Source: Planctomycetaceae bacterium
GTDB taxonomy: Bacteria > Planctomycetota > Phycisphaerae > Phycisphaerales > SM1A02
Reading direction: 5' to 3'
DNA length: 9,567 nucleotides
Assembly (NCBI GenBank): GCA_027488415.1
Contig: JAIYBS010000186.1
Span: 1-9,567 of the forward strand
The stretch's first letter is position 1. Each line of letters opens with the position of its first letter. The position numbers were made by a program, and so were the translations under genes. This document shows positions 1 to 6,351 of this stretch, piece after piece. The notes under the pieces were generated by a model. The model did no database searches and had not been told where the DNA came from. It worked only from the letters and a program-made list of their open reading frames with translations.

Positions 1-10
1 AGCTGACGCG

Positions 11-748
11 ATGTCGGCCGTGCATGACCAGGGCGTGTGCATCCGTCACTGGGACTTCAGCGAGACGAGCCAGACGGTGAGCCTCTTCGGTCGCTCGCTC
101 GGCATCGTGCGCGGGCTCGCCAAGGGCGCGCGCCGCGAGCGCGGCGCGTTCGACGGCGGCATCGACCTGCTCTCGCGCGGCGAGTTCGGCGCGATCGTCC
201 GACGCGGCAAGGAGCTCGCGACGCTCACCGAGTGGGATCTCCTCGAGCTGTACCCGAGGCTCCGCACGGACCTCTCGGCGAACCGCGCGGCCTTCTACAT
301 GGCGGACGTCATCGGCCGGATGCTCGAGCCCGAGGATCCGCACCCGGCGCTGTACGACCGGTTCGTGGAGTCGCTGCGCGTCCTCGGTGCCGCGCGCGCC
401 TCGGACGAGCCGCCGCCGGACGGCGCGGGCGCGCTGCTCTCGTTCCAGTGGACGCTGCTCACCGAGACCGGCTTCCGGCCGAGCCTCGGTCCGACGGAAG
501 GCGACGTCGCGGAGTTCTCCCCGGTCGCCGGCGGCACGGTGGCTGCGGGCGAGCCCGTCGACGGCCCGCGCTGGAAGGTCCGTGCATCGACGTTGGAGTT
601 CATGCGTTCGCTCGAGTCGGGACCGCCGCCGGCCGGCGACCCGGGGTCGTGCGAGCGGGCGAACCGCCTCCTTGCCGCGTACGTCCGGCATCTCCTCGGC
701 ACGGAGCCGCCGACGATGCACGCGTTGTTCGGCATGCAGCGCGCCTGA
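11..748 (+). CDS. recO: DNA repair protein RecO, zinc-less variant
   Basis: RecO is a cytoplasmic recombination mediator. With RecR it helps load RecA onto SSB-coated single-stranded DNA and anneals complementary strands in the RecFOR pathway. The 245 residues match the usual family length of about 240. The N-terminal part (about residues 5-80) reads as the RecO OB-fold, with the early 'RHWDFSETSQTVSLFG' pattern and the 'GIVRGLAKGARR' basic stretch (31-42) expected to contact DNA. A helical C-terminal part follows, with the family landmark 'GFRPSLG' at 154-160. Many RecO proteins carry a four-cysteine zinc site just after this landmark. Here no cysteine lies between residue 11 and C214, so the zinc ribbon is lost, as in E. 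coli RecO. The ATG at 11 is the first in frame; upstream sequence is too short to judge a ribosome site. It converges on the M16 peptidase gene with 15 bp between the stops. Confidence 0.93.
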   Translation: MSAVHDQGVCIRHWDFSETSQTVSLFGRSLGIVRGLAKGARRERGAFDGGIDLLSRGEFGAIVRRGKELATLTEWDLLELYPRLRTDLSANRAAFYMADVIGRMLEPEDPHPALYDRFVESLRVLGAARASDEPPPDGAGALLSFQWTLLTETGFRPSLGPTEGDVAEFSPVAGGTVAAGEPVDGPRWKVRASTLEFMRSLESGPPPAGDPGSCERANRLLAAYVRHLLGTEPPTMHALFGMQRA

Positions 749-763
749 GCCCGACCGCGGAAC

Positions 764-1984
764 TCACTCCGGGACGACCATCGCCCGCAGCGTCGGCCGC
801 AGCGGGAAGTCGCGCGCCACCGCGCGCAGGTCGTCGATCGTCAGCCGCTCGATCTCCTCGATCTCCTGCTCGAGCGAGGCATAGACGCCCCTGTAGAGCC
901 AGAGCGAACCGAGCCGGCGCATGCGCCCCTCGGGCCGCTCCCCCGCGATCGCGATCGCGGTGCCGACCTTCGCCTTCGCGTTCACGAGCTCGCGCTCCGA
1001 GACATCGGTCTGCACGCGGTGCAGCTCCTCGCGCACGATCTGCTCGACGCGCTCCGCGTCCTCGGGACTGCACGCGGCATAGGTGACGAACTCGCCGAGA
1101 CCGTCGTGCCCGTCGTACTGCGCCTGGGCCTCCTCGGCGATGCCCGGCTCGACGAGCGCCCAGTAGAGGCGCGAGCCCTCGGTGTCGCCGATGATCTGCG
1201 TGAGCATCGCCGCGGCATAGCGCCGCGGGTCCTGCACGCCGGGCGCCGGCGAGAGCCACGCGAGGTACGCGCGGTTCGCCTGCTTCATCGGCACGCGCAC
1301 CGTCTCCTCGTGCACGTGGAACGCCGGGTGCGACCGGGCGACCTCGCCGCTTCTCCACGATCCGCAGCAGCGGCGGACGTCCTCGACGAACGCGTCGAAG
1401 TCGACCGCGCCGGCCGCGCAGACCACGGTGTTCGACGCGGAGTAGCGTCGGTCGAAGTACTCCTGCATCTGGTCGCGCGTCATCGCGCCGACCGTCTCCC
1501 GCGTGCCGAGCACGCGGTGACCGAGCGGGTGCGAACCGAAGAACCGCTCGTTCGCGTTCTCCCAGAGGCGCCAGAACGGGTTGTCGTCGTACATGGCGAT
1601 CTCCTCGAGGATCACGCCCTTCTCCTCGTCGAAGTCCGCCTGGCGCAGCGAGGGCCGCATGATGTCGGCGATGATGCCGGTCGCCTCGCTGACCTTCTCC
1701 GGGAGGACGTGCGCGTGGAACGCCGTCAGCTCACCGGTGGTGAACGCGTTGTGGCTGGCGCCGATCCGGTCGAAGTCTCGGTTCACCTCGTCCGCGCTGC
1801 GGCGCTCGGTGCCCTTGAACACCATGTGCTCGAGGAAGTGGCTGACCCCCATCAGCTCGCGCGGCTCGTCGCGGGCACCCGTCCGGACGAAGAAGCCGAC
1901 CGCGGCGGTGTGCGCCTCCGGGCTGGTCTCGGCGATGATGGTCAGGCCGTTGTCGAGCGTCGCCTTGCGGAATTCAAAACCCAT
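764..1984 (-). CDS. M16 family zinc metallopeptidase (insulinase/MPP-like)
   Basis: A 406-residue single-unit member of peptidase family M16 (pitrilysin, insulinase, mitochondrial processing peptidase beta). The inverted zinc motif HxxEH is intact at H49-F-L-E52-H53. The third ligand is E128 in 'VILEEIA', 74 residues after H53, the expected spacing. Other family marks are 'LDNGLTI' near the N terminus, 'GASHNAFTTGELTAFHA' (75-91) and 'NPFWRLWENANERFFG' after the third ligand. The C-terminal half is the structural repeat that closes the cleft. The length suits the bacterial YmxG/PqqL-like group, whose substrates are mostly unknown, so no substrate is claimed. No signal peptide is visible, so it is probably cytoplasmic. 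The ATG at 1984 opens directly onto 'MGFEFRKATLDNGLTI', the normal N terminus of the family. A TAGCAT hexamer ends 6 nt before it. The gene is divergent from the PilZ gene. Confidence 0.95.
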   Translation of the reverse strand: MGFEFRKATLDNGLTIIAETSPEAHTAAVGFFVRTGARDEPRELMGVSHFLEHMVFKGTERRSADEVNRDFDRIGASHNAFTTGELTAFHAHVLPEKVSEATGIIADIMRPSLRQADFDEEKGVILEEIAMYDDNPFWRLWENANERFFGSHPLGHRVLGTRETVGAMTRDQMQEYFDRRYSASNTVVCAAGAVDFDAFVEDVRRCCGSWRSGEVARSHPAFHVHEETVRVPMKQANRAYLAWLSPAPGVQDPRRYAAAMLTQIIGDTEGSRLYWALVEPGIAEEAQAQYDGHDGLGEFVTYAACSPEDAERVEQIVREELHRVQTDVSERELVNAKAKVGTAIAIAGERPEGRMRRLGSLWLYRGVYASLEQEIEEIERLTIDDLRAVARDFPLRPTLRAMVVPE

Positions 1985-1990
1985 CTCGCC

Positions 1991-1996
1991 ATGCTA
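1991..1996 (-). promoter_or_regulatory. Putative -10 element (TAGCAT) of the M16 peptidase gene
   Basis: On the minus strand TAGCAT is followed by 6 nt (GGCGAG) and then the ATG at 1984. This placement would put the transcription start at or next to the A of the ATG. No convincing -35 hexamer is seen 16-18 bp upstream. It is supported mainly by the recurrence of the same arrangement at other genes in the window. Confidence 0.45.
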
Positions 1997-2124
1997 GGCG
2001 CAGGCACCGCCGAGGCCGTCTTATGGGGCGAGGATGGGGAGAATTGCCCTCACAGACCGACCGATGGCCCGCAAATCCGGGGGTTTCCTTGGCGCGGGTG
2101 CCGTGCGCAACCGACCCTCTCTGC

Positions 2125-2466
2125 ATGGACAGCCGCAGTCGCCGTTCGCAGCTTCGTCGTGCCAGTGCGTTCCTCGAGTCGATCGAGCGCCGGGACTCCG
2201 GCCGACACGGGAACACGGGCGAGATCGTCCTCTTCTGGCATCACGACCCCGGCACGAACTGCCGCTACGAGACCATCGACGTCAGCGGCACGGGCGCGCG
2301 CATCCGCACGGACGCGCCGCTTCCCGAGGGAATGACCGGCGTCGCGCTCGAGCTCCAGCCCGGCGACGTGCAGCTCGAGCGCGCGGCGATGGTCGTGTGG
2401 TCGCGCGGGATCCGCGATGCGGAGGGGCGCACCACGCACCACGAGGCCGGCATCCGGTTCATCTGA
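2125..2466 (+). CDS. PilZ domain protein (putative c-di-GMP receptor)
   Basis: A 113-residue protein made of little more than one PilZ domain, the beta-barrel that binds cyclic di-GMP. The two-part ligand signature is visible: R23-D-S-G-R27 (RxxxR) followed by D52-V-S54-G-T-G57 (D/NxSxxG), about 25 residues apart as expected. The rest ('GARIRTDAPLPEG', then 'AAMVVWSR' and a final 'AGIRFI') follows the usual strand pattern up to the closing strand. No effector domain is attached, so it would act on a partner, such as a motility, adhesion or polysaccharide machine, which cannot be named here. The ATG at 2125 is chosen because upstream in-frame codons back to 2023 do not look protein-like and the domain fits this start. 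No Shine-Dalgarno or TAnnnT hexamer is seen. Its last 8 bp overlap the last 8 bp of lipA on the other strand. Confidence 0.85.
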   Translation: MDSRSRRSQLRRASAFLESIERRDSGRHGNTGEIVLFWHHDPGTNCRYETIDVSGTGARIRTDAPLPEGMTGVALELQPGDVQLERAAMVVWSRGIRDAEGRTTHHEAGIRFI

Positions 2467-3499
2467 CCGGCAGCTGCTCGGCCTGCTCCTCGGCGTGGTA
2501 GCTCGAGCGGACGAGGGGTCCGCTCTCGCACACCTTGAAGCCGCGGGCGAGCGCCTCGCGCTTGAACATGGCGAACTGGTCCGGGTGGACCCAGTGATCG
2601 ATCGGCAGGTGGTTGCGCGTCGGCTGCAGGTACTGGCCGATGGTCAGGATGTCGGCGTCGCTCGCGGCGCGGACGTCGTCCATCAGCTGCAGCACCTCGT
2701 CGTCGCGCTCGCCGATGCCGACCATGATGCCGGTCTTCGTGACCAGGCCGCTCCGCTTGAACTGCGCGAGCACCGCGAGCGACCGGTCGTACTTCGCCTG
2801 CGGGCGGACCGCCGGGTGCATGCGGTGCACCGTCTCCATGTTGTGCGAGAGGATCTCGGGCCGCGCGTCGCACACGACCTGGATCGCCCGTTCGTCGCCG
2901 AGGAAGTCGCCGACCAGGCACTCGACGCTCATGCCGGGGCACGACTCGTGCACGCGGCGGATCGTCTCGGCCCAGATCTCCGCGCCGCCGTCCGGGAGCT
3001 CGTCGCGGTTCACGCTGGTGATCACCACGTGCTTCAGCTTCATGAGCGCGAGGCTCTCCGCGACGCGGCGCGGCTCGTCGGCGTCGAGCACGGGCGGGCG
3101 GCCGGTCTTCACGTTGCAGAAGCCGCAGGAGCGGGTGCACGTGTCGCCGAGAATCATGATCGTGGCGGTGCCGCGGCTCCAGCACTCGCCCATGTTCGGG
3201 CACGACGCCTCCTGGCAGACCGTGTGCAGCCGGTGCTCGTCGATGATGCCCTTCAGCCGCTCGTAGCCGCCGCCGCCCGGGACGCGCGCGCGCAGCCAGT
3301 CGGGCTTGCGGCCGATGGTCCGGTGGATCGGCTCGTCGGGCTTGTTGTTGAGCACCATCCCCGTGAGGCTGACCGCCGCCGGGCCGACGCTGCGCGCGGT
3401 GTCCCCGCCGAGCGGGCGCGGATGGCGCGCGAGCGTGCGCGCGACCGCCTCGGGCGAGGCGCCGGGCGGGATGCTGGTTCGTCCGTCGTCGGCGGTCAT
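2459..3499 (-). CDS. lipA: Lipoyl synthase LipA (radical SAM)
   Basis: LipA inserts two sulfur atoms at C6 and C8 of octanoyl chains on the lipoyl domains of pyruvate and 2-oxoglutarate dehydrogenases and the glycine cleavage H protein. The auxiliary cluster motif CX4CX5C is C95, C100, C106 ('VCQEASCPNMGECW'). The radical SAM motif CX3CX2C is C121, C125, C128. The C-terminal 'RSSYHAEEQ' supplies the serine ligand of the auxiliary cluster. The 346-residue protein exceeds the usual 290-330 because of an N-terminal extension of about 47 residues. Starts considered: a TTG at 3550, ATG 3499 and ATG 3358 ('MVLNNKPDEPI', giving a family-typical 299 residues). The ATG at 3499 is preferred because a well-formed promoter ends 11 nt upstream of it. 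That promoter would lie inside the coding region if translation began at 3550. No Shine-Dalgarno is seen. lipB is not adjacent. Confidence 0.97.
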   Translation of the reverse strand: MTADDGRTSIPPGASPEAVARTLARHPRPLGGDTARSVGPAAVSLTGMVLNNKPDEPIHRTIGRKPDWLRARVPGGGGYERLKGIIDEHRLHTVCQEASCPNMGECWSRGTATIMILGDTCTRSCGFCNVKTGRPPVLDADEPRRVAESLALMKLKHVVITSVNRDELPDGGAEIWAETIRRVHESCPGMSVECLVGDFLGDERAIQVVCDARPEILSHNMETVHRMHPAVRPQAKYDRSLAVLAQFKRSGLVTKTGIMVGIGERDDEVLQLMDDVRAASDADILTIGQYLQPTRNHLPIDHWVHPDQFAMFKREALARGFKVCESGPLVRSSYHAEEQAEQLPVR

Positions 3500-3510
3500 G
3501 GGGATCAGGA

Positions 3511-3539
3511 AGTGTAGGACGGTCGTCGACCTGCCCCAA
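3511..3539 (-). promoter_or_regulatory. Sigma70-type promoter of lipA
   Basis: Read on the minus strand: TTGGGG (3539-3534), a 17-bp spacer, then TACACT (3516-3511), followed by 11 nt and the ATG of lipA at 3499. A start site about 7 nt after the -10 would leave a 5' leader of only a few bases, consistent with the missing Shine-Dalgarno. The TTGGGG hexamer is repeated 11 bp further upstream (3550-3545), flanking a GGGCGCCC palindrome (3540-3547). Confidence 0.65.
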
Positions 3540-3553
3540 GGGCGCCCCAAATC

Positions 3554-3567
3554 GCCCGTTTGCGGGC
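3554..3567 (-). terminator. Short GC hairpin after the glycosyltransferase gene (weak terminator candidate)
   Basis: Just beyond the glycosyltransferase stop there is a perfect 5-bp stem, GCCCG (3567-3563) and CGGGC (3558-3554), with a CAAA loop. On the minus strand it is followed only by GATTTGGGG, a poor T tract. It lies between the end of the copper protein/glycosyltransferase unit and the lipA promoter, a sensible place for a terminator, but chance is possible in sequence this GC-rich. Confidence 0.3.
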
Positions 3568-3574
3568 CTTTCGA

Positions 3575-4531
3575 TCAGGCGCCGCCGACGCGCTCGCGGA
3601 CCACGTACGGGCGCGTTCCGCCGATGCCGTTCACCGCGTCGCTCAGGAGCTCAAGCACGAAGCCCATCGCCACCAGGAACAGCGCGGCGAGGAACAGCAT
3701 CACCACGACGAAGAACATCGGTCGCTCCGTGAGCGGCTCGCCCCGGAACAGGCGTTCCCAGAGGAGCCACAGCCCCGCCGCCACGTCGATCGCGAGCACC
3801 ACGAGCCCGATCCGGCCGAACAGGTAGAGCGGCCGGCTCCGCGTCGCGCCTTGGAACCAGAGCATCAGGATGTCGAACAGCACGTCGAGCGAGCGGCCGA
3901 TGCCGTAGTGGCTGTTGCCCGCGAACCTCGGCGGTGCGCTGACGAACACCTCGTCCACCGAACCGCCGCGCATCCAGACGAGTGCCGGCAGCAGCCGGTG
4001 GTGCCCGGGACGCAGGCGCAGGCTCCGTGCGATGTCGCCGCGGATCGCCTTGAAGCCGCCCATGTCTCGCACGGGGCAGCCGCTCACGCGGCGGAGCATC
4101 CAGTTGGCGAGACGGCTCGGCAGGCGGCGGAGCACGAGGCTCTCGGAGCGGCCCTTGCGGCTCCCGGAGACGAGCGCGGCGCCGCCGTCCATGCGCTCGA
4201 CGAGGAGGTGGATCTCCTCGGGCAGGTGCTGCAGGTCGCCGTCCATCACCACGACCACGTCGCCGCGGCTCTCCTGGATGCCGGCGTGCATCGCGGTGCA
4301 CTGGCCGCCGTTTCGCGAAAGGAACACGCCGCGCAGCGCTGGGTGCGCGCGGCAGAGCTCGCGGATCATGCGCTCGGTGCCGTCGGTGGAGCCGTCGCTC
4401 ACGAGGATGATCTCGTAGGACCGACCGAGCGCGGCGAGGGCGGCATCCGTCCGGCGCACGAACTCGCCGACGCACGCCTCCTCGTTGTGCATCGGGGTCA
4501 CGATCGAGATCGCGGGCGCAGCCTCGCTCAC
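3575..4531 (-). CDS. Membrane-anchored family 2 glycosyltransferase (GtrB/ArnC/DPM1-like)
   Basis: A 318-residue GT2 enzyme, expected to move a sugar from a nucleotide donor to a polyprenyl phosphate on the inner face of the cytoplasmic membrane. The GT-A domain opens with 'ISIVTPMHNEE' (8-18). It has 'VSDGSTDGT' (44-52) for the nucleotide and 'MDGDLQH' (96-102) for the metal. A 'MGGFKAIRGD' (157-166) acceptor-region motif follows. Two membrane helices follow at about 236-258 and 272-295, the C-terminal anchor of GtrB/ArnC-type proteins. Sugar and acceptor cannot be told from sequence. The start is the GTG at 4531, which overlaps the stop of the upstream copper protein as GTGA. GAAGG lies 7 nt before it, so translation is probably coupled. 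The in-frame codons further upstream run antisense across other genes and are not part of it. Confidence 0.9.
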   Translation of the reverse strand: MSEAAPAISIVTPMHNEEACVGEFVRRTDAALAALGRSYEIILVSDGSTDGTERMIRELCRAHPALRGVFLSRNGGQCTAMHAGIQESRGDVVVVMDGDLQHLPEEIHLLVERMDGGAALVSGSRKGRSESLVLRRLPSRLANWMLRRVSGCPVRDMGGFKAIRGDIARSLRLRPGHHRLLPALVWMRGGSVDEVFVSAPPRFAGNSHYGIGRSLDVLFDILMLWFQGATRSRPLYLFGRIGLVVLAIDVAAGLWLLWERLFRGEPLTERPMFFVVVMLFLAALFLVAMGFVLELLSDAVNGIGGTRPYVVRERVGGA

Positions 4532-5361
4532 TTCGCGACCTTCAGCTTGCCGTTCATCATGCGCCAGTGCCCCGGGTAGGTGCACACGTACTGATAGGTG
4601 CCCGGCTTCTCGGGGACGCGGAAGAACAGGCGTCCGGACTTGCCTGGGTCGATCAGTCCCATGACGGCAAGCACCGACGGCATGTCGGGCACGAACTGCC
4701 GGGCCTTGCCCGCGGCCGTCTCGCCCATCTTGTCGGCGGCGACGCCGACCTCGCTCATCTTGCCGGGCAGGACGATCAGCAGGTTGTGCTGGATCGTGTC
4801 GGTGTTCTCGAGCGTGAACTCGAGGACCTCGCCGGGCTTCGCCTTGACTTCCTTCACGTCGTACTGCATCGCGCCCGGGATCGTCTTCAGCGCCACGGTT
4901 CGGACCGCCATCGCGCGGTGCGCCTCCGGGCGCTTCGCCTCCGGCATCGCCGCGATCGTGCGGCACGCGGCGAGGTTCAGCGGGCTCGCGGCGTCGGATG
5001 CCGCGGCCGACAGGCGGTCCATCGCCGCCTTGTCCTCCGCGCAGTCGTTGGCCATCGACACGAGCAGGTCCGCGAGGTCGCGCGTCGCGCCGCAGGTTCC
5101 GCCGCACGAGGCGAGCGCATCGATCACCGCGACGGCCGGCGAGGTGCCGGCGCTCTTGGCGAGCGCGCTGGCGGCGGCCTTCCGGCGATCCGCGGGAACG
5201 CCGTTCTCGGAGAGGAGCCGCGATGCGACGGCCTTGTCGGCGGCGGGGTCGGCCGCGAGCAGCGCATCGATGTCGGCGGGCGGCGCCGGCGGCACCAGGT
5301 GCGCGGGCGCGCCGACCGGAGCCTGCAGGCAGAACGCGAGTGCCAGCGTGTGGATGAGCAT
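4528..5361 (-). CDS. Exported azurin/plastocyanin-like blue copper protein with helical N-terminal region
   Basis: A 277-residue protein with three parts. A hydrophobic leader (about 1-20, likely cut after 'VGAPA') has no lysine or arginine, which is atypical. An alanine-rich, mostly helical region follows (about 28-155), with four cysteines (C86, C90, C107, C133) including 'CGGTC'. A C-terminal cupredoxin domain (about 157-277) closes the protein. The type 1 copper ligands are all there: H192 in 'TIQHNLL', then C260, H265 and M269 in 'CTYPGHWRMM', with the C-x4-H-x3-M spacing of azurin. M268 is next to the expected ligand. Such domains carry single electrons in the periplasm; partner and donor are not visible here. 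C260 is reserved for copper, so the other four cysteines could form two disulfides. The gene is first in a two-gene unit with the glycosyltransferase (GTGA overlap) and divergent from the RNA methyltransferase gene, with 52 bp between starts. Confidence 0.88.
   Translation of the reverse strand: MLIHTLALAFCLQAPVGAPAHLVPPAPPADIDALLAADPAADKAVASRLLSENGVPADRRKAAASALAKSAGTSPAVAVIDALASCGGTCGATRDLADLLVSMANDCAEDKAAMDRLSAAASDAASPLNLAACRTIAAMPEAKRPEAHRAMAVRTVALKTIPGAMQYDVKEVKAKPGEVLEFTLENTDTIQHNLLIVLPGKMSEVGVAADKMGETAAGKARQFVPDMPSVLAVMGLIDPGKSGRLFFRVPEKPGTYQYVCTYPGHWRMMNGKLKVAK
4539..4543 (-). promoter_or_regulatory. Ribosome binding site GAAGG of the glycosyltransferase gene
   Basis: GAAGG lies inside the last codons of the copper-protein gene, exactly 7 nt before the GTG at 4531. 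It supports this non-ATG start. The same pentamer at the same distance precedes the other overlapping gene in the window, the TatD-like hydrolase. Confidence 0.55.
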
Positions 5362-5368
5362 GGTCGAA

Positions 5369-5374
5369 AAGGTA
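5369..5374 (-). promoter_or_regulatory. Putative -10 element (TACCTT) of the copper-protein gene
   Basis: On the minus strand TACCTT is followed by 7 nt (TTCGACC) and the ATG at 5361, again placing transcription start at about the start codon. No good -35 hexamer is found at 16-18 bp. It lies back to back with the TATGGT of the divergent methyltransferase gene. Confidence 0.4.
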
Positions 5375-5397
5375 CCGCGATCCGATCAAGCAAGATG

Positions 5398-5403
5398 TAT
5401 GGT
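5398..5403 (+). promoter_or_regulatory. Putative -10 element (TATGGT) of the RNA methyltransferase gene
   Basis: TATGGT ends 10 nt before the ATG at 5414. It overlaps the alternative ATG at 5399, so if this is the promoter the later start is the true one. No clear -35 hexamer is present. Confidence 0.35.
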
Positions 5404-5413
5404 GCGTGGCTCG

Positions 5414-6289
5414 ATGATCGTGGAGCACGTCAGCGATCCCGGCGACGCGAGGCTCGAGCCGTTCCGGAGCGTGCGCGACCGCGATGCCGTCGGCGCCGAC
5501 GGCAGGCCCGGCCTCTTCATCGGCGAGAGCCCGCTCGTGATCGACGCGATGCTCCGCTCGCCGACGGAGACGCTCTCGCTGCTTGCAAGCGAACGGCAGC
5601 GGGATCGCGCCGTCGAGCTGGTGGAGCGAGCGCGCGGCGAGCGCGCGGGCCGCGCGGATCCGGTGATCCTGCTTGCGCCGGACGACGTGCTCGACTCGGT
5701 GGTTGGCTTCAACATCCACCGCGGATTCCTTGCGGTCGGTCGGCGGCCCGCGGTGCGTTCCGTGCGCGAGGTGGTGCCGGCGCCGGGGCGTGATTCGTTG
5801 CTGCTCGTGGTCGAGGAGATCAACAACATCGACAACATCGGGCAGCTCTTCCGCACCGCGGCGGCTTTCGGGTGCGATGCAGTGCTGCTGTCGCCCGGCT
5901 GCCACGACCCGCTCTACCGCAAGAGCCTGCGCGTCAGCTGCGGTCATGCGCTCCGCGTGCCGTTCGCGCGCAGCGACGCGTGGCAAGGCGATCTTGCGTG
6001 GCTCGTGGAAGAGGCCGGCTACGCGCTGCTCGGCGCGACGGGCGGCGGCGAACGGACGCTCACCGAGGCCGCGGCCGAGTGCGCGCGGCGGTCCCCGCGC
6101 CGCATCGCGCTGGCGGTCGGCGCGGAGTTCGCCGGACTGTGTCCGGACACCCTCCGGCGCTGCACGATGCGCATGCGCATTCCGATGGCCGAAGGCGTGG
6201 ATTCGCTGAACGTCGGCGTCGCCGCCGGCGTATGCCTCTCGCGCCTGGCGGAGCTCGGCGCGGCGGCGGCCGATCCAGGTCCCCGATAA
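5414..6289 (+). CDS. SpoU/TrmH-family RNA 2'-O-methyltransferase
   Basis: A 291-residue SPOUT-class enzyme that transfers a methyl group from S-adenosylmethionine to a ribose 2'-OH in tRNA or rRNA. All three SpoU motifs are present: motif 1 at 138-153 ('NIDNIGQLFRTAAAFG', catalytic Arg R147), motif 2 at 234-241 ('AVGAEFAG', E238) and motif 3 at 256-272 ('IPMAEGVDSLNVGVAAG', N266). These form the trefoil knot that holds the cofactor. The N-terminal 110 residues form the L30e-like substrate domain seen in RlmB and TsnR relatives ('LFIGESPLVIDAML'). The target cannot be decided: RlmB-, TrmH- and TsnR-type enzymes look alike at this level. The ATG at 5414 ('MIVEHVSDPGDARL') fits the family N terminus. 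The ATG at 5399 would add five residues. No Shine-Dalgarno supports either. Confidence 0.93.
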   Translation: MIVEHVSDPGDARLEPFRSVRDRDAVGADGRPGLFIGESPLVIDAMLRSPTETLSLLASERQRDRAVELVERARGERAGRADPVILLAPDDVLDSVVGFNIHRGFLAVGRRPAVRSVREVVPAPGRDSLLLVVEEINNIDNIGQLFRTAAAFGCDAVLLSPGCHDPLYRKSLRVSCGHALRVPFARSDAWQGDLAWLVEEAGYALLGATGGGERTLTEAAAECARRSPRRIALAVGAEFAGLCPDTLRRCTMRMRIPMAEGVDSLNVGVAAGVCLSRLAELGAAAADPGPR

Positions 6290-6351
6290 CGGAATTTCGC
6301 ACCCCGCGACGATTTTCGCGAACCGGGGCCAAACCCGCGCGTAGCACGCGC
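6278..6351 (+). other. Short intergenic region before the protease gene with nested inverted repeats
   Basis: The 62 bp between the methyltransferase stop and the protease ATG hold three possible stems. An outer pair GGTCCCCG (6278-6285) with CGGGGCC (6324-6330) has one bulged T. CGCGA/TCGCG (6305-6309/6316-6320) has a CGATTT loop. GCGCGT/ACGCGC (6337-6342/6346-6351) has an AGC loop and abuts the ATG. GGAATTT at 6291-6297 resembles the GGAACTT -35 of envelope-stress ECF sigma promoters. None of these is strong evidence alone, and no Shine-Dalgarno is seen. Confidence 0.3.

Noticed and set aside
1..10. Stop codon (TGA at 4-6) of an upstream gene preceding recO
   Set aside because: Six bases cannot support a gene call in any frame.
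2023..2124. Earlier ATG for the PilZ protein
   Set aside because: The extra 34 codons (Gly/Trp/Pro-rich) look non-coding, and the PilZ domain is complete without them.
3500..3550. TTG start of lipA at 3550
   Set aside because: It would place the -35 and -10 elements inside the coding region and adds residues with no family counterpart.
4598..5413. In-frame extension upstream of the RNA methyltransferase
   Set aside because: It runs antisense through the copper-protein gene with no protein-like pattern; the family N terminus begins at 5414 (or 5399).
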